A DNA stretch of 37,942 nucleotides from a virus. Made by a program: the position numbers and the translations under genes. The notes under the pieces are model-generated. The model did no database searches. It had not been told where the DNA came from and worked only from the letters and a program-made list of their open reading frames with translations. Below, in pieces: positions 8,350 to 16,444 of the stretch. Position 1 is the first letter of the stretch; every line of letters starts with the position of its first letter. Location: the IMG/VR virus record IMGVR_UViG_3300025137_000106, positions 1-37,942 of that record. The stretch is one strand, 5' to 3'.

Positions 8350-8985
8350 ATGGACAATAGATATACAGATTATTTAAGATTAAAAAGAGATTATAATTAT
8401 GATATATTAAGGAGTATTTGTGTCAACCCAACATCAAAATTAATTTATTTTAAACCTGGAAAAGCAGCAGGAACATCTATTTTTAGAAGAAATTTACAAC
8501 CCCTGGGAGGATGGATTATTCAAAAAGATAACCCAAAAGAATTTAATAATTGGTTACAAAATATAACTGATAAAGAATTAAATTTATATTTCAAATTTAT
8601 ATTTGTTAGAAATCCTTTTAGTAGATTAGTTTCATATTGGTATGATACATTTTTATCTGTATACCCTAATTTTAAAGATTTAGTAAAAGAAGGTATTTTT
8701 AATAAAAACGGAAATCCTAAAAAATTACATTTTCAAACTCAATCAGGTTTATTTAGTACCCCCAAAGATAATATTTTAAATTTAGATTTTATAGGAAAAG
8801 TTGAAAATATAGATAATGATTGGGAAATTTTATGCAATAAAATTAATATACCCCATCAAAAATTAGGCCACTATACTAAAAATTCTTACAATAAATATAC
8901 TACATATTATGATAATGAAACTATAGATATAGTATCCGAATGGTATAAAAAAGATCTACAAATTTTTAATTATAAATTTAACTAA
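8350..8985 (+). CDS. PAPS-dependent sulfotransferase (Sulfotransfer_2 type)
   Basis: 211 aa. KLIYFKPGKAAGTSIFR (residues 30-46) is the 5'-phosphosulfate-binding loop that binds PAPS, and FVRNPFSRLVSYWYD (85-99) is the 3'-phosphate-binding motif with its conserved Arg and Ser. These are the two hallmarks of carbohydrate sulfotransferases. It would transfer sulfate from PAPS to a hydroxyl, most likely of the sugar made here. The APS-kinase-like gene two positions upstream could supply the donor. There is no membrane anchor, unlike Golgi enzymes, as expected for a cytoplasmic phage-encoded enzyme. Confidence 0.85.
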   Translation: MDNRYTDYLRLKRDYNYDILRSICVNPTSKLIYFKPGKAAGTSIFRRNLQPLGGWIIQKDNPKEFNNWLQNITDKELNLYFKFIFVRNPFSRLVSYWYDTFLSVYPNFKDLVKEGIFNKNGNPKKLHFQTQSGLFSTPKDNILNLDFIGKVENIDNDWEILCNKINIPHQKLGHYTKNSYNKYTTYYDNETIDIVSEWYKKDLQIFNYKFN

Positions 8986-8986
8986 C

Positions 8987-9334
8987 ATGACGAATTATAA
9001 AGAAACACGCCCTTGGGGTACATTTGAAAATTTATTAGACACTGATTACTGTAAAGTAAAACAAATTATCATTAAACCAGGTCAAGCACCAAGTTACCAA
9101 TACCATTTTAAAAGAGAAGAAGTGTGGGTTGTAGTACAAGGCGCAGGAGAATTAAATCTAAATGGAGACAAAACACAAGTATCTAAAGGACAAATTATAC
9201 ATGTACCTACTGAAGCAAAACACCAAATAACAAACAATACAGAAAAAGATTTAATTTTTATTGAAGTTCAAATGGGTGAGTATTTTGGTGAAGATGACAT
9301 TGTAAGATTAGAAGATAAATATGGTAGATTATAA
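8987..9334 (+). CDS. Cupin similar to the phosphomannose isomerase (type II) C-terminal domain
   Basis: 115 aa. The protein begins with ETRPWGTFENL, has IIKPGQAPSYQYHFKREEVWVVVQG (residues 25-49) and finishes with VEVQMGEYFGEDDIVRLEDKYGR-type residues (about 92-113). This order (RPWG, H-x-R-x-E-x-W-x-V-x-x-G, G-x-x-x-GEDDIVR-x-x-D-x-Y-G-R) is the classical ManC/AlgA C-terminal cupin. In bifunctional enzymes this domain interconverts fructose-6-P and mannose-6-P. Here it stands alone, without the GTP-transferase half. It could supply mannose-6-P for the GDP-mannose used by the Gmd encoded downstream. Confidence 0.8.
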   Translation: MTNYKETRPWGTFENLLDTDYCKVKQIIIKPGQAPSYQYHFKREEVWVVVQGAGELNLNGDKTQVSKGQIIHVPTEAKHQITNNTEKDLIFIEVQMGEYFGEDDIVRLEDKYGRL

Positions 9335-10859
9335 GGTATTAATAACAACAAGTGGTATAGGAAGTAGATTAGGTAAATTAACTGATTTTACTAATAAGTC
9401 TTTAGTAAGAATAGGCGATAAACCTGCTATCTCCCATATTATAGAATATTATCCTGAAGATACTTCATTTGTAATTACATTAGGACATTTTGGATCTTAT
9501 GTAAAAGAATTTTTAAAGTTAACATATCCCCATAAACATTTTACCTTTATTAAGGTAGACAACTTTAAAGATCAAGGTAGTAGTTTAGGACATTCTATAT
9601 TACAAGCTAAAAATGAACTACAATGTCCCTTTATATTTCATGCTAGTGATACTATTTTAACTAAAGAAGATATAATACCTAATTTAGAACATAATTGGTG
9701 TGCTGGGGCCTATAAAGAAGAAACATCACAATATAGAACTATAAGGACAAACAATGGTTGGGTAGATACTATCACAGAAAAGGGAGAAATCAATTTTGAT
9801 TATCCTTATATAGGATTATGTGGGATAAAAGACTATAAATTGTTTTGGGGCAAATTAGAAACATTACCACACAACAATTCACTTTCAGATGTTCACGTAA
9901 TAAATGAAATGCTAAATAAGGTTACTTTTAATTTTCACAAGATAAATAACTGGTTAGACATAGGAAATACCACAGAATTAAATAAAACAAGAGAATATTT
10001 TGGTAGTAGTATAAAAGTATTAGATAAAAGTAATGAATCTATATACTTTTTTGATAATTTTGTAGTAAAATTCTTTGCAGATAAAAACATAAATAAAAAT
10101 AGAGTAAAAAGAGCTTCAATGTTAAAGGGATTAGTCCCCGATATGCTAGCATATACTCCTAATTTTTATAAATATAAAAAAGCAGAAGGTAATTTGTTTG
10201 CAAAATCTGTAAATGAAAATACATTTAATTCCTTTTTAAAATGGACTAAAGATAATTTATGGAAACATAAACCCGTAAATAATTTTTCTAAAAAATGTTT
10301 TAACTTTTATGTAACAAAAACAGATAAAAGAATAAATCAATACTTAAAAGAAAAACCAGATACATCTGAAATTATAAATGGTGAGTTAATACCACCTATA
10401 AAAGATATATTATCTCAAATAGATAGGGAATGGTTATGTGATGGTGTACCCGTACAGTTCCATGGTGATTTTATTTTGGATAATGTAATTGAAACACAAG
10501 ATAATTTTTGTTTAATAGATTGGAGGCAAGATTTTGCTGGTGATTTAGAAGTTGGAGACATATATTATGATTTAGCTAAATTAAACCATAATTTAATGGT
10601 TAACCATGATATAGTAGATAAAAAATTATATGATTCATCACCTAAAAATTGTCATATATTATGTAATAGTACTTTGCTTAGGTGTAAAGATTTATTACAT
10701 AATTTTATTATAGAAAATGGGTATGACCTTAAAAAGGTAAAAGTATTAAGTTCAATTATTTGGATTAATATGGCTCCTCTACATGAATATCCCTTTAATA
10801 AATTTTTATTTAATTTTGGAAAATATAACTTATATAAAACACTAAATGATATATCCTAA
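9321..10859 (+). CDS. Fusion of sugar/choline nucleotidyltransferase (LicC-like) and APH/choline kinase-like domains
   Basis: 512 aa. The N-terminal part (about 1-230) has VLITTSGIGSRLGKLTDFTNKSLVRIGDKP, matching the G-x-G-(T/S)-R-L...K signature of NTP-transferases such as LicC, with Ala of the usual opening replaced by Thr. Near 90-115 a FHASDTIL segment gives the metal-binding Asp. The C-terminal part (about 240-510) is an aminoglycoside/choline kinase fold: VQFHGDFILDNVI near residue 378 is the catalytic HGDxxxxN loop and CLIDWRQD near 396 the metal-binding IDW. A kinase joined to a nucleotidyltransferase could phosphorylate a small alcohol or sugar and then attach CMP or another nucleotide. 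It overlaps both neighbours by 14 nt. The substrate is unknown. Confidence 0.75.
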   Translation: MVDYKVLITTSGIGSRLGKLTDFTNKSLVRIGDKPAISHIIEYYPEDTSFVITLGHFGSYVKEFLKLTYPHKHFTFIKVDNFKDQGSSLGHSILQAKNELQCPFIFHASDTILTKEDIIPNLEHNWCAGAYKEETSQYRTIRTNNGWVDTITEKGEINFDYPYIGLCGIKDYKLFWGKLETLPHNNSLSDVHVINEMLNKVTFNFHKINNWLDIGNTTELNKTREYFGSSIKVLDKSNESIYFFDNFVVKFFADKNINKNRVKRASMLKGLVPDMLAYTPNFYKYKKAEGNLFAKSVNENTFNSFLKWTKDNLWKHKPVNNFSKKCFNFYVTKTDKRINQYLKEKPDTSEIINGELIPPIKDILSQIDREWLCDGVPVQFHGDFILDNVIETQDNFCLIDWRQDFAGDLEVGDIYYDLAKLNHNLMVNHDIVDKKLYDSSPKNCHILCNSTLLRCKDLLHNFIIENGYDLKKVKVLSSIIWINMAPLHEYPFNKFLFNFGKYNLYKTLNDIS

Positions 10860-11790
10860 ATATTACATAGGACCTATGTCTCAAAACATAGTAGATTCTA
10901 TTATTGAGTTTTGTAATGAAACTAACAACAAAATAGGCTTAATCCCTTCTAGAAGACAAGTAGAGTGGGATGGGGGTTATGTTAACAAATGGACAACAGA
11001 AACCTTTAGCAAATATGCTAATAAGTTATTTTTAGTAAGAGACCATTCGGGACCTAGACAAGGCTACACAGACGATGATGGATATAAGTCTTTAAAAGAA
11101 GATTGTAAATATCTAGATATGATCCACATAGATCCATGGAAAAAATACTCACTATACGAAGATGGGTTAAAATGGACTATTGATATGATTCAATTTTGTT
11201 ATACTGAAAATCCTAATATTGAATTTGAAGTAGGAACTGAAGAAGCTATAAGAAAATTTGAACCTGAAGAATTAGATATGTTGTTAAATGATCTTCATGT
11301 TAGATTAGAAGAAAAGATATTCGCTCAAATTAAGTATGCTGTGATTCAATCAGGCACATCCCTTAAAGAAACCACAAACACGGGGGAATATGATAGAGAC
11401 AGACTCACATCAATGATTCAAGTAGTTAAAAACCACAATTTATTATCAAAAGAACATAATGGTGATTATATACCTGTGGGTCTTATAAAAGAAAAAATGA
11501 ATTTAGGTTTAGATGCAATAAATATAGCACCGGAGTTTGGCCTTATAGAAACCCTTTCATACATAAAGGAGGGGATTAATATAGATAAATTTTGGAAAAT
11601 ATGTTATGATTCTAAAAGATGGGAAAAGTGGGTAAATTCTGATTTTGATCCTTATACCCAAAAACTAGATCTAATTAAAATTTGTGGTCATTATGTTTTA
11701 TCACATCCTGATTTTTTAAAAATTAAACCTAATATTAATGGTATTATTAAGTTAAACATCAAAAATAAATTAAATGAACTATATAGATAA
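10846..11790 (+). CDS. GatZ/KbaZ-like class II aldolase subunit family protein
   Basis: 314 aa. Several blocks follow tagatose-bisphosphate aldolase subunit GatZ/KbaZ: SRRQVEWDGGYVNKWTTETF (compare SNQVNQ.GGYTGMTPADF), LVRDHSGPRQ (compare LGGDHLGPN), DMIHIDP (compare KIHLDAS), FEVGTEEA (compare YVIGTEVP), AVIQSGTSL..YDRDRL (compare VVQPG..YDR) and AINIAPEFGLIETLSY (compare LKVGPALTFALREAL). The conserved Asp-His and the phosphate-type loop are present. The protein is about a quarter shorter than GatZ (about 420). GatZ is regarded as a non-catalytic partner of GatY, but no GatY homologue is visible here. In sugar clusters such barrels may be stand-alone aldolases for unusual sugars. Confidence 0.65.
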   Translation: MIYPKYYIGPMSQNIVDSIIEFCNETNNKIGLIPSRRQVEWDGGYVNKWTTETFSKYANKLFLVRDHSGPRQGYTDDDGYKSLKEDCKYLDMIHIDPWKKYSLYEDGLKWTIDMIQFCYTENPNIEFEVGTEEAIRKFEPEELDMLLNDLHVRLEEKIFAQIKYAVIQSGTSLKETTNTGEYDRDRLTSMIQVVKNHNLLSKEHNGDYIPVGLIKEKMNLGLDAINIAPEFGLIETLSYIKEGINIDKFWKICYDSKRWEKWVNSDFDPYTQKLDLIKICGHYVLSHPDFLKIKPNINGIIKLNIKNKLNELYR

Positions 11791-12145
11791 AAGACCCATT
11801 ACTATATTCTGTGATATTGATGGTACATTAGTAACACATACTAAACCTACAGATGCTCAATTACCCACTCATAAATTAGATTTATTAGAAGGCACAACAG
11901 ATAAAATTCTAGAATGGGATAGATTAGGATATAATATTATCCTTACTACAGGTAGAAAAGAAAGCCTTAGAAATATTACAGAAATCCAATTATCCCAAGT
12001 TGGAATTATTTATGATCAACTTATTATGGGAATAGGAGGGGGAAAACGCTATTTAATTAACGATAGAAAACCTAATGGATCTGAAGATTATGCTATTGCC
12101 ATTAATCTAATAAGAAACGAAGGAATAAAACTATTACAAATATGA
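11774..12145 (+). CDS. HAD-superfamily phosphatase
   Basis: 123 aa. FCDIDGTLV (residues 12-20) is HAD motif I with both Asp residues. IILTTGR (about 57-63) is motif II. KRYLINDRKPNGSED (about 90-105) is the motif III/IV region with Lys and Asp. It is a small, capless HAD and so probably acts on a phosphorylated sugar or another small molecule. Lying directly after the aldolase-like gene (17-nt overlap) and close to a kinase-nucleotidyltransferase fusion, it would fit a dephosphorylation step in precursor synthesis. The start overlaps the upstream stop. Confidence 0.8.
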   Translation: MNYIDKRPITIFCDIDGTLVTHTKPTDAQLPTHKLDLLEGTTDKILEWDRLGYNIILTTGRKESLRNITEIQLSQVGIIYDQLIMGIGGGKRYLINDRKPNGSEDYAIAINLIRNEGIKLLQI

Positions 12146-12900
12146 AGATAGCGTTATGTTTAATGGGGGTAGTAGGTGCTGCAGAAAAGAAATATGGAGT
12201 GGGACATCCTATAGATCCTAGAATAGGACATTACTTTTATAAAAAACACATATTTGATTGTAATGATGTTGATGTTTTTATTCATAGTTGGAGTACTGAT
12301 TTTGAAAAAGAATTTATAGAATTATATAACCCAAAAAAATATTTAATAGAAAAACAAATCAATTTTAATCAAAATGATGTAAGAACAAATAGTGTGGCTA
12401 GTAGGTGGTATTCTACAGCAACTAGCATTAATTTAAAAAGTTCTTATGAAAAGGAAAATAATATAGAATATGATTTTGTAATGGTAGGAAGATTTGATTG
12501 TATGTTTAATAAGGATATAATATTTTCTCATTTTAATAAAAATAATTTCTATATTTCTCATGTAAATGAATGTTATAATAAACCATGTAAATGTAATATA
12601 GGAGATATGTATTCTGATCTTTGGGCATTTGGAAATTCTAAAGATATAAATACTTTTGGATCCCTATATGAACAATGGGGCGAATATGGAATAAATAACC
12701 CCCATAAAGAACTTAAACACCATATCCAAAAAACAGGATTACAACAAAAATTAAAACATGTTTTTTATGAAAGGTATGATCATTACCCTATAAGAACCCA
12801 ATTTATTAACTGTCATTATAATCCTAGTATAGATTTAAATATTAATAACTTAAAAACTTTTAAATGGGGAGAAGGTTATGCCAAAAGAACAAAAAAATGA
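12142..12900 (+). CDS. Putative glycosyltransferase-like protein of unknown family
   Basis: 252 aa. The order of segments is MKIALCLMGVVGA, VDVFIHSWSTDF, RWYSTATSINLK, YDFVMVGRFDCMF and YSDLWAFGNSKD. The pattern of a 'vfiHSW' strand, a Ser-rich Tyr helix and an 'RFDxxF' turn recurs in uncharacterised transferase-like proteins of polysaccharide and phage glycan clusters, where the RFD can stand for a metal/nucleotide-binding acidic turn. No definite DxD is seen, so the activity is inferred from the fold pattern and the neighbours. It overlaps the preceding HAD gene and the following DegT gene by ATGA junctions. Confidence 0.45.
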   Translation: MKIALCLMGVVGAAEKKYGVGHPIDPRIGHYFYKKHIFDCNDVDVFIHSWSTDFEKEFIELYNPKKYLIEKQINFNQNDVRTNSVASRWYSTATSINLKSSYEKENNIEYDFVMVGRFDCMFNKDIIFSHFNKNNFYISHVNECYNKPCKCNIGDMYSDLWAFGNSKDINTFGSLYEQWGEYGINNPHKELKHHIQKTGLQQKLKHVFYERYDHYPIRTQFINCHYNPSIDLNINNLKTFKWGEGYAKRTKK

Positions 12901-13529
12901 GTTTTAGTAAAGTAACAGAATTTGAAAATAAAATAGCAGAATTTTTTGGTGCACCATATGCAGTAGCAGTAGATTGTTGCACACACGGAGTTGAATTATG
13001 TTTAAGGCATCAAAATATTTCTTATATTAATGTACCTAAAAGGACATATATTTCTATCCCTTTTTTGGCTAAAAAATTAAATATACAGTTAAATTGGAAA
13101 AATGAAAATTGGAAAGATTATTATTATTTAACTAAACATTTAACACCTATTATAGATGCAGCTGTTTTATGGAAAAAAAATAGTTATATACCTGGAACCT
13201 TTATGTGTTTAAGTTTTCAATTTAGAAAACATTTGGCTTTAGGTAGAGGAGGTATTATATTATGTGATAATAAAGATGATGCCTTCGAACTTAAAAAAAT
13301 GAGCTATGATGGTAGACATCCCTACATACCTTGGAGAGAACAAGATATTGAAACTGTAGGTTACCATTATTATATGACACCCGAAACTGCTGAGTTAGGT
13401 TTAAAAAAATTACCCAATGCAATAAAAGAAAAACCAGTACAATGGACAATTAATGATTGGCCTGATGTATCAAAGATGAAAGTATTTAATAAAAGTGAAG
13501 GAATAGATCCTTATTTACAAACAAAATAA
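12897..13529 (+). CDS. Short DegT/DnrJ/EryC1/StrS-family aminotransferase
   Basis: The start is placed at the ATG at 12897, which forms an ATGA overlap with the upstream stop. An earlier in-frame ATG at 12864 would add 11 Lys/Arg-rich residues inside the neighbour and is less likely. The protein is 210 aa. FENKIAEFFGAPYAVAVDCCTHGVEL opens the fold, IIDAAV gives the Asp (D87) that contacts the pyridoxal nitrogen, and SFQFRKHLALGRGG gives the Schiff-base Lys (K111) and the glycine turn. Family members are usually about 370 aa, so most of the small C-terminal domain is missing. The next gene makes GDP-4-keto-6-deoxymannose, so a GDP-perosamine-type 4-amination is a natural guess. Confidence 0.7.
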   Translation: MSFSKVTEFENKIAEFFGAPYAVAVDCCTHGVELCLRHQNISYINVPKRTYISIPFLAKKLNIQLNWKNENWKDYYYLTKHLTPIIDAAVLWKKNSYIPGTFMCLSFQFRKHLALGRGGIILCDNKDDAFELKKMSYDGRHPYIPWREQDIETVGYHYYMTPETAELGLKKLPNAIKEKPVQWTINDWPDVSKMKVFNKSEGIDPYLQTK

Positions 13530-13532
13530 CTT

Positions 13533-14510
13533 ATGAAGAAAAAAGCATTTATAACAGGCATAGGAGGGCAAGATGGTAGTTATCTAGCTGAATATTTAGT
13601 AGAACTAGGGTACGAAGTACATGGTATAGTTAGAAGAAATTCAACTCCTGAAAACCAAGATCAAAGACTATCTAATGTAGAAGATAAAATTACAACTTAT
13701 TATGGTGATTTATTAGATCAAGGGGGAATTGAAAAATTACTAGATACAATTCAACCAGATGAAATTTATAATATGGCGGCACAGTCCCACGTAAGGATTA
13801 GTTTTGATATACCTCAATTCACAGTACAAACAAATGCATTAGGTGTTCTCAATATGCTAGAAGCTTATAGAAGGGCTTGTCCTAAAGCTAAATTTTACCA
13901 AGCAAGTAGTTCTGAAATGTTTGGTTTATCTGTTGAAGATGATAATTTTCAAAGAGAAACTACAGTAATGAATCCAGTATCACCTTATGGTTGTTCTAAA
14001 GTATTTGGTTATAACATTGTAAGGAATTACAGACGTGCATATAAATTACATGCTACAAACGGTATATTATTTAATCATGAATCACCTAGAAGAGGATCTA
14101 ATTTTGTAACAAATAAAGTAGCTAAAGCAGCTGCTAAAATAAAATTAGGTTTACAAGATAAATTAGAATTAGGTAATATGGATTCTTATAGGGATTGGGG
14201 TCATTCATATGATTATGTAAGAGCAATGCATTTAATGATGCAACACGATAAACCTGGTGATTGGGTAGTATCAACTATGGAAACACACTCAGTAAGAGAA
14301 ATGTGTGATGTAGTATTTAGTCATTTAGGTTTAAATTATAAGGACTATATTACACAAAACCCTAAATTTATGAGACCTGAAGAACTACCTTATTTAAGGG
14401 GGGATTCAACTAAAATTAGAACAGAATTAGGATGGAAACCAACATATACATTTAAAGATATGATGGAAGAGATGGTAGACCATTGGTTAAAAATTTATAA
14501 AAATGATTAG
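13533..14510 (+). CDS. gmd: GDP-mannose 4,6-dehydratase
   Basis: 325 aa. The Rossmann motif ITGIGGQDGSYLAEYL (residues 7-22) is diagnostic for Gmd. SSSEMFG (about 125-131) supplies the catalytic Ser and Glu, and PVSPYGCSKVFG (about 148-159) supplies YxxxK. FNHESPRRG, MDSYRDWGHSYDYV and the PEELPYLRGDSTK stretch near the end are also Gmd-typical. The enzyme converts GDP-mannose to GDP-4-keto-6-deoxymannose in the cytoplasm, the branch point to fucose, perosamine and rhamnose. No GDP-fucose synthase follows; the adjacent DegT gene instead suggests amination. Length is slightly below the usual 340-370. Confidence 0.95.
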   Translation: MKKKAFITGIGGQDGSYLAEYLVELGYEVHGIVRRNSTPENQDQRLSNVEDKITTYYGDLLDQGGIEKLLDTIQPDEIYNMAAQSHVRISFDIPQFTVQTNALGVLNMLEAYRRACPKAKFYQASSSEMFGLSVEDDNFQRETTVMNPVSPYGCSKVFGYNIVRNYRRAYKLHATNGILFNHESPRRGSNFVTNKVAKAAAKIKLGLQDKLELGNMDSYRDWGHSYDYVRAMHLMMQHDKPGDWVVSTMETHSVREMCDVVFSHLGLNYKDYITQNPKFMRPEELPYLRGDSTKIRTELGWKPTYTFKDMMEEMVDHWLKIYKND

Positions 14511-14564
14511 TATAGTTCAAAATTTTATATGTACTAAAGATGAAAGATTAAAAGTTCTTGAACA
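14500..14564 (+). repeat. 65-bp direct repeat, copy 1 (5' end of paralogue A)
   Basis: Bases 14500-14564 are identical to 15722-15786. They cover the last 3 nt before the ATG and the first 62 nt of two paralogous genes, and identity stops abruptly in the codon after Leu-Glu. The two copies are 1222 nt apart and enclose most of one glycosyltransferase-like gene and the methyltransferase. Perfect DNA identity, including third positions, next to clearly diverged remainders points to recent exchange or duplication. Confidence 0.9.
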
Positions 14565-15183
14565 AGAAACACCTAAAATGGGTAAAATATTTAAGGATCA
14601 TGAATTTATTATTAATTATGGTTCTAAAATAAATTTAGATAATGTACATTCTATATATAAAGATAATATTAGTAAATTAAATTTTTATAATAATTTGGAA
14701 CCCAACTGGGGTTTAATAACTTTATCATTATTAAAAGAGGTAAAAACCCCATATACCCTTATTTTTTGTGAAGATTTTACTTATAATATGGATTATAATT
14801 ATTGGCAAGATATAGTAAAAGAAGTAATCCAAAATGATATATCATACATGCCCATAGGTAGATTATGGAAATATACTAAAAAAGAATATTGGAGGGGGTA
14901 TGAAAATGGGGATTTATTATGGAAATATAAAGCATCTAATTCCCCAGGTTCCTCTTTATCTGTAGATGCATTATACAAAACAGATTTATTAATACAAAAG
15001 TTAGAAAAATTGATGAATTATTATCCTAGAAGATTTCCTTTAAACCTCCCACACCATTATGAAGATATATTCCTTGAACCTAATGGTGTATTATCATGGG
15101 GTGATAATATAATGTGTGCTGTGCCTAAAAAAGAAATTTTAATTCATACACAAACTGAAACTGAAACCTTTTTAAATAAATAA
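14503..15183 (+). CDS. Putative glycosyltransferase, paralogue A
   Basis: 226 aa. It starts in the last 8 nt of gmd. It begins MISIVQNFICTKDERLKVLE, identical in both protein and DNA to the start of the gene at 15725. The two then diverge while keeping matching blocks: FIINY, SIYKDNI, FYNNLEP, TLSLL.EVKTPY and CEDF/CEDM. The last (here FCEDFTYN, about residues 87-94) could be the metal-binding acidic motif of a GT-A-like transferase. The later half has SSLSVDALYKTD, shared as SLDALYKTE in the paralogue. It is probably a phage glycan glycosyltransferase, but no characterised family is recognised. Confidence 0.5.
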   Translation: MISIVQNFICTKDERLKVLEQETPKMGKIFKDHEFIINYGSKINLDNVHSIYKDNISKLNFYNNLEPNWGLITLSLLKEVKTPYTLIFCEDFTYNMDYNYWQDIVKEVIQNDISYMPIGRLWKYTKKEYWRGYENGDLLWKYKASNSPGSSLSVDALYKTDLLIQKLEKLMNYYPRRFPLNLPHHYEDIFLEPNGVLSWGDNIMCAVPKKEILIHTQTETETFLNK

Positions 15184-15188
15184 AAATT

Positions 15189-15728
15189 ATGAAAAAAATA
15201 AATTTAGGATGTGGGTGGAGAAATTTTGGTAAAGATTGGATCCATATAGATGGAGGTAATTATTCCCACTTAGACTCAAAAGATATACTTATTTTACCTT
15301 ATGAAGATAATTCTATTGATTTAATATATGCTAGTCATGTTATTGAATATTTTGATAGAGAAGAAATATTAGATATTTTAAATAAATGGAAAGCTAAATT
15401 AAAACCTGGGGGAGTATTAAGACTAGCTGTGCCTAATTTTCAAGCTATGGCTAAATTATATATAGAAGATAATATACCTTTAGATAGTTTTTTAGGTCCT
15501 TTATATGGGAAAATGAAAATGAGTAACGAAACAATATACCATAAAACTACTTATGATTTTAAAGAATTAAAGTCAATATTAAATAAGTGTGGTTTTTCAG
15601 ATATAGGTTACTATGACTGGAGAGAAACAGAACATAGTGATTTTGATGACCATTCACAAGCATATATCCCCCATATGAATAAAGAAAAAGGAACGCTAAT
15701 TAGTTTAAATATAAAAGCAATAAAATGA
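15189..15728 (+). CDS. SAM-dependent methyltransferase (Methyltransf_11-like)
   Basis: 179 aa. KINLGCGWRNFGKDWIHIDG (residues 3-22) is motif I: an L-G-C-G glycine loop followed by the acidic residue that binds the SAM ribose. ILPYEDNSIDLIYASHVIEYF (about 35-55) holds motif II, with SH.IEY in the position often filled by S-x-VLEH. LKPGGVLRLAVPNF (about 72-86) is motif III. This pattern is common in class I methyltransferases acting on sugars. It could O-methylate a sugar of the glycan. It sits between the two paralogous transferase genes that share the 65-bp repeat. Confidence 0.85.
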   Translation: MKKINLGCGWRNFGKDWIHIDGGNYSHLDSKDILILPYEDNSIDLIYASHVIEYFDREEILDILNKWKAKLKPGGVLRLAVPNFQAMAKLYIEDNIPLDSFLGPLYGKMKMSNETIYHKTTYDFKELKSILNKCGFSDIGYYDWRETEHSDFDDHSQAYIPHMNKEKGTLISLNIKAIK

Positions 15729-15786
15729 TTAGTATAGTTCAAAATTTTATATGTACTAAAGATGAAAGATTAAAAGTTCTTGAACA
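15722..15786 (+). repeat. 65-bp direct repeat, copy 2 (5' end of paralogue B)
   Basis: Perfect copy of 14500-14564, including the ATG at 15725 and the next 59 nt. It begins within the ATGA junction with the methyltransferase gene. Homologous recombination between the two copies would remove the methyltransferase and fuse the two paralogues in frame. Confidence 0.9.
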
Positions 15787-16444
15787 TAGTGTTATATCAT
15801 TAGCTAATACTTTTCCAAATTCTGAATTTATTATAAACTATAATTCAACAATAAATTTAGATAAGGTATATTCAATATATAAAAATAATATAAAAAATTT
15901 AAAATTTTATAATAATTTAGAACCAGAATGGGCTAATGTAACTTTATCATTAAGTAATGAAGTAAAAACTCCTTATTTAATATGTTTATGTGAAGATATG
16001 GTTGTAAAGAGTACTAAGAAAAAAGTAGATGCATGTATTAAAGAATTTATTGGCAGTGATTTTGATTATATGTTATTATGTAAATTACATAAATATTTAG
16101 AACCCCAATTTATTAATGGATATACTCCTTATAATCAAAATAAATCACCTGGATATAAAAAATTAAATAATGGTTATTTTTATTTGGGTAAACATGCCCC
16201 CCATAAAAGACTTAGCTTAGATGCTTTATATAAAACAGAATGGTGGAAAGAAAGACTTTCTGAATTTATTTTAAACCACCATAAATGTACCCATGATATT
16301 CCTATTAGAGATATAAGAAAGCCTAATTTTTATGAAGGATATTATGATTTTAATAACGGAATGGCTAGATTTTCAGATCTAAAATGTTATATACCTGATG
16401 AGATTATTATGCTAGAAATTGAAAATGTAAAACAAAATAGATGA
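15725..16444 (+). CDS. Putative glycosyltransferase, paralogue B
   Basis: 239 aa. It shares its first 20 codons exactly with the gene at 14503, and further blocks more loosely (FIINYNSTINLDKVYSIY, FYNNLEPEW, TLSLSNEVKTPY, CLCEDMVVK). The CED near residue 91 is a possible metal-binding site. The middle part (FILNHHKCTHDIPIRDIRKPNF) is rich in His and Arg and differs from paralogue A. Both ends overlap the neighbouring genes by 4 nt. A sugar transferase role is inferred from the context of the glycan train and the paralogy; direct motif support is limited. Confidence 0.5.
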   Translation: MISIVQNFICTKDERLKVLEHSVISLANTFPNSEFIINYNSTINLDKVYSIYKNNIKNLKFYNNLEPEWANVTLSLSNEVKTPYLICLCEDMVVKSTKKKVDACIKEFIGSDFDYMLLCKLHKYLEPQFINGYTPYNQNKSPGYKKLNNGYFYLGKHAPHKRLSLDALYKTEWWKERLSEFILNHHKCTHDIPIRDIRKPNFYEGYYDFNNGMARFSDLKCYIPDEIIMLEIENVKQNR

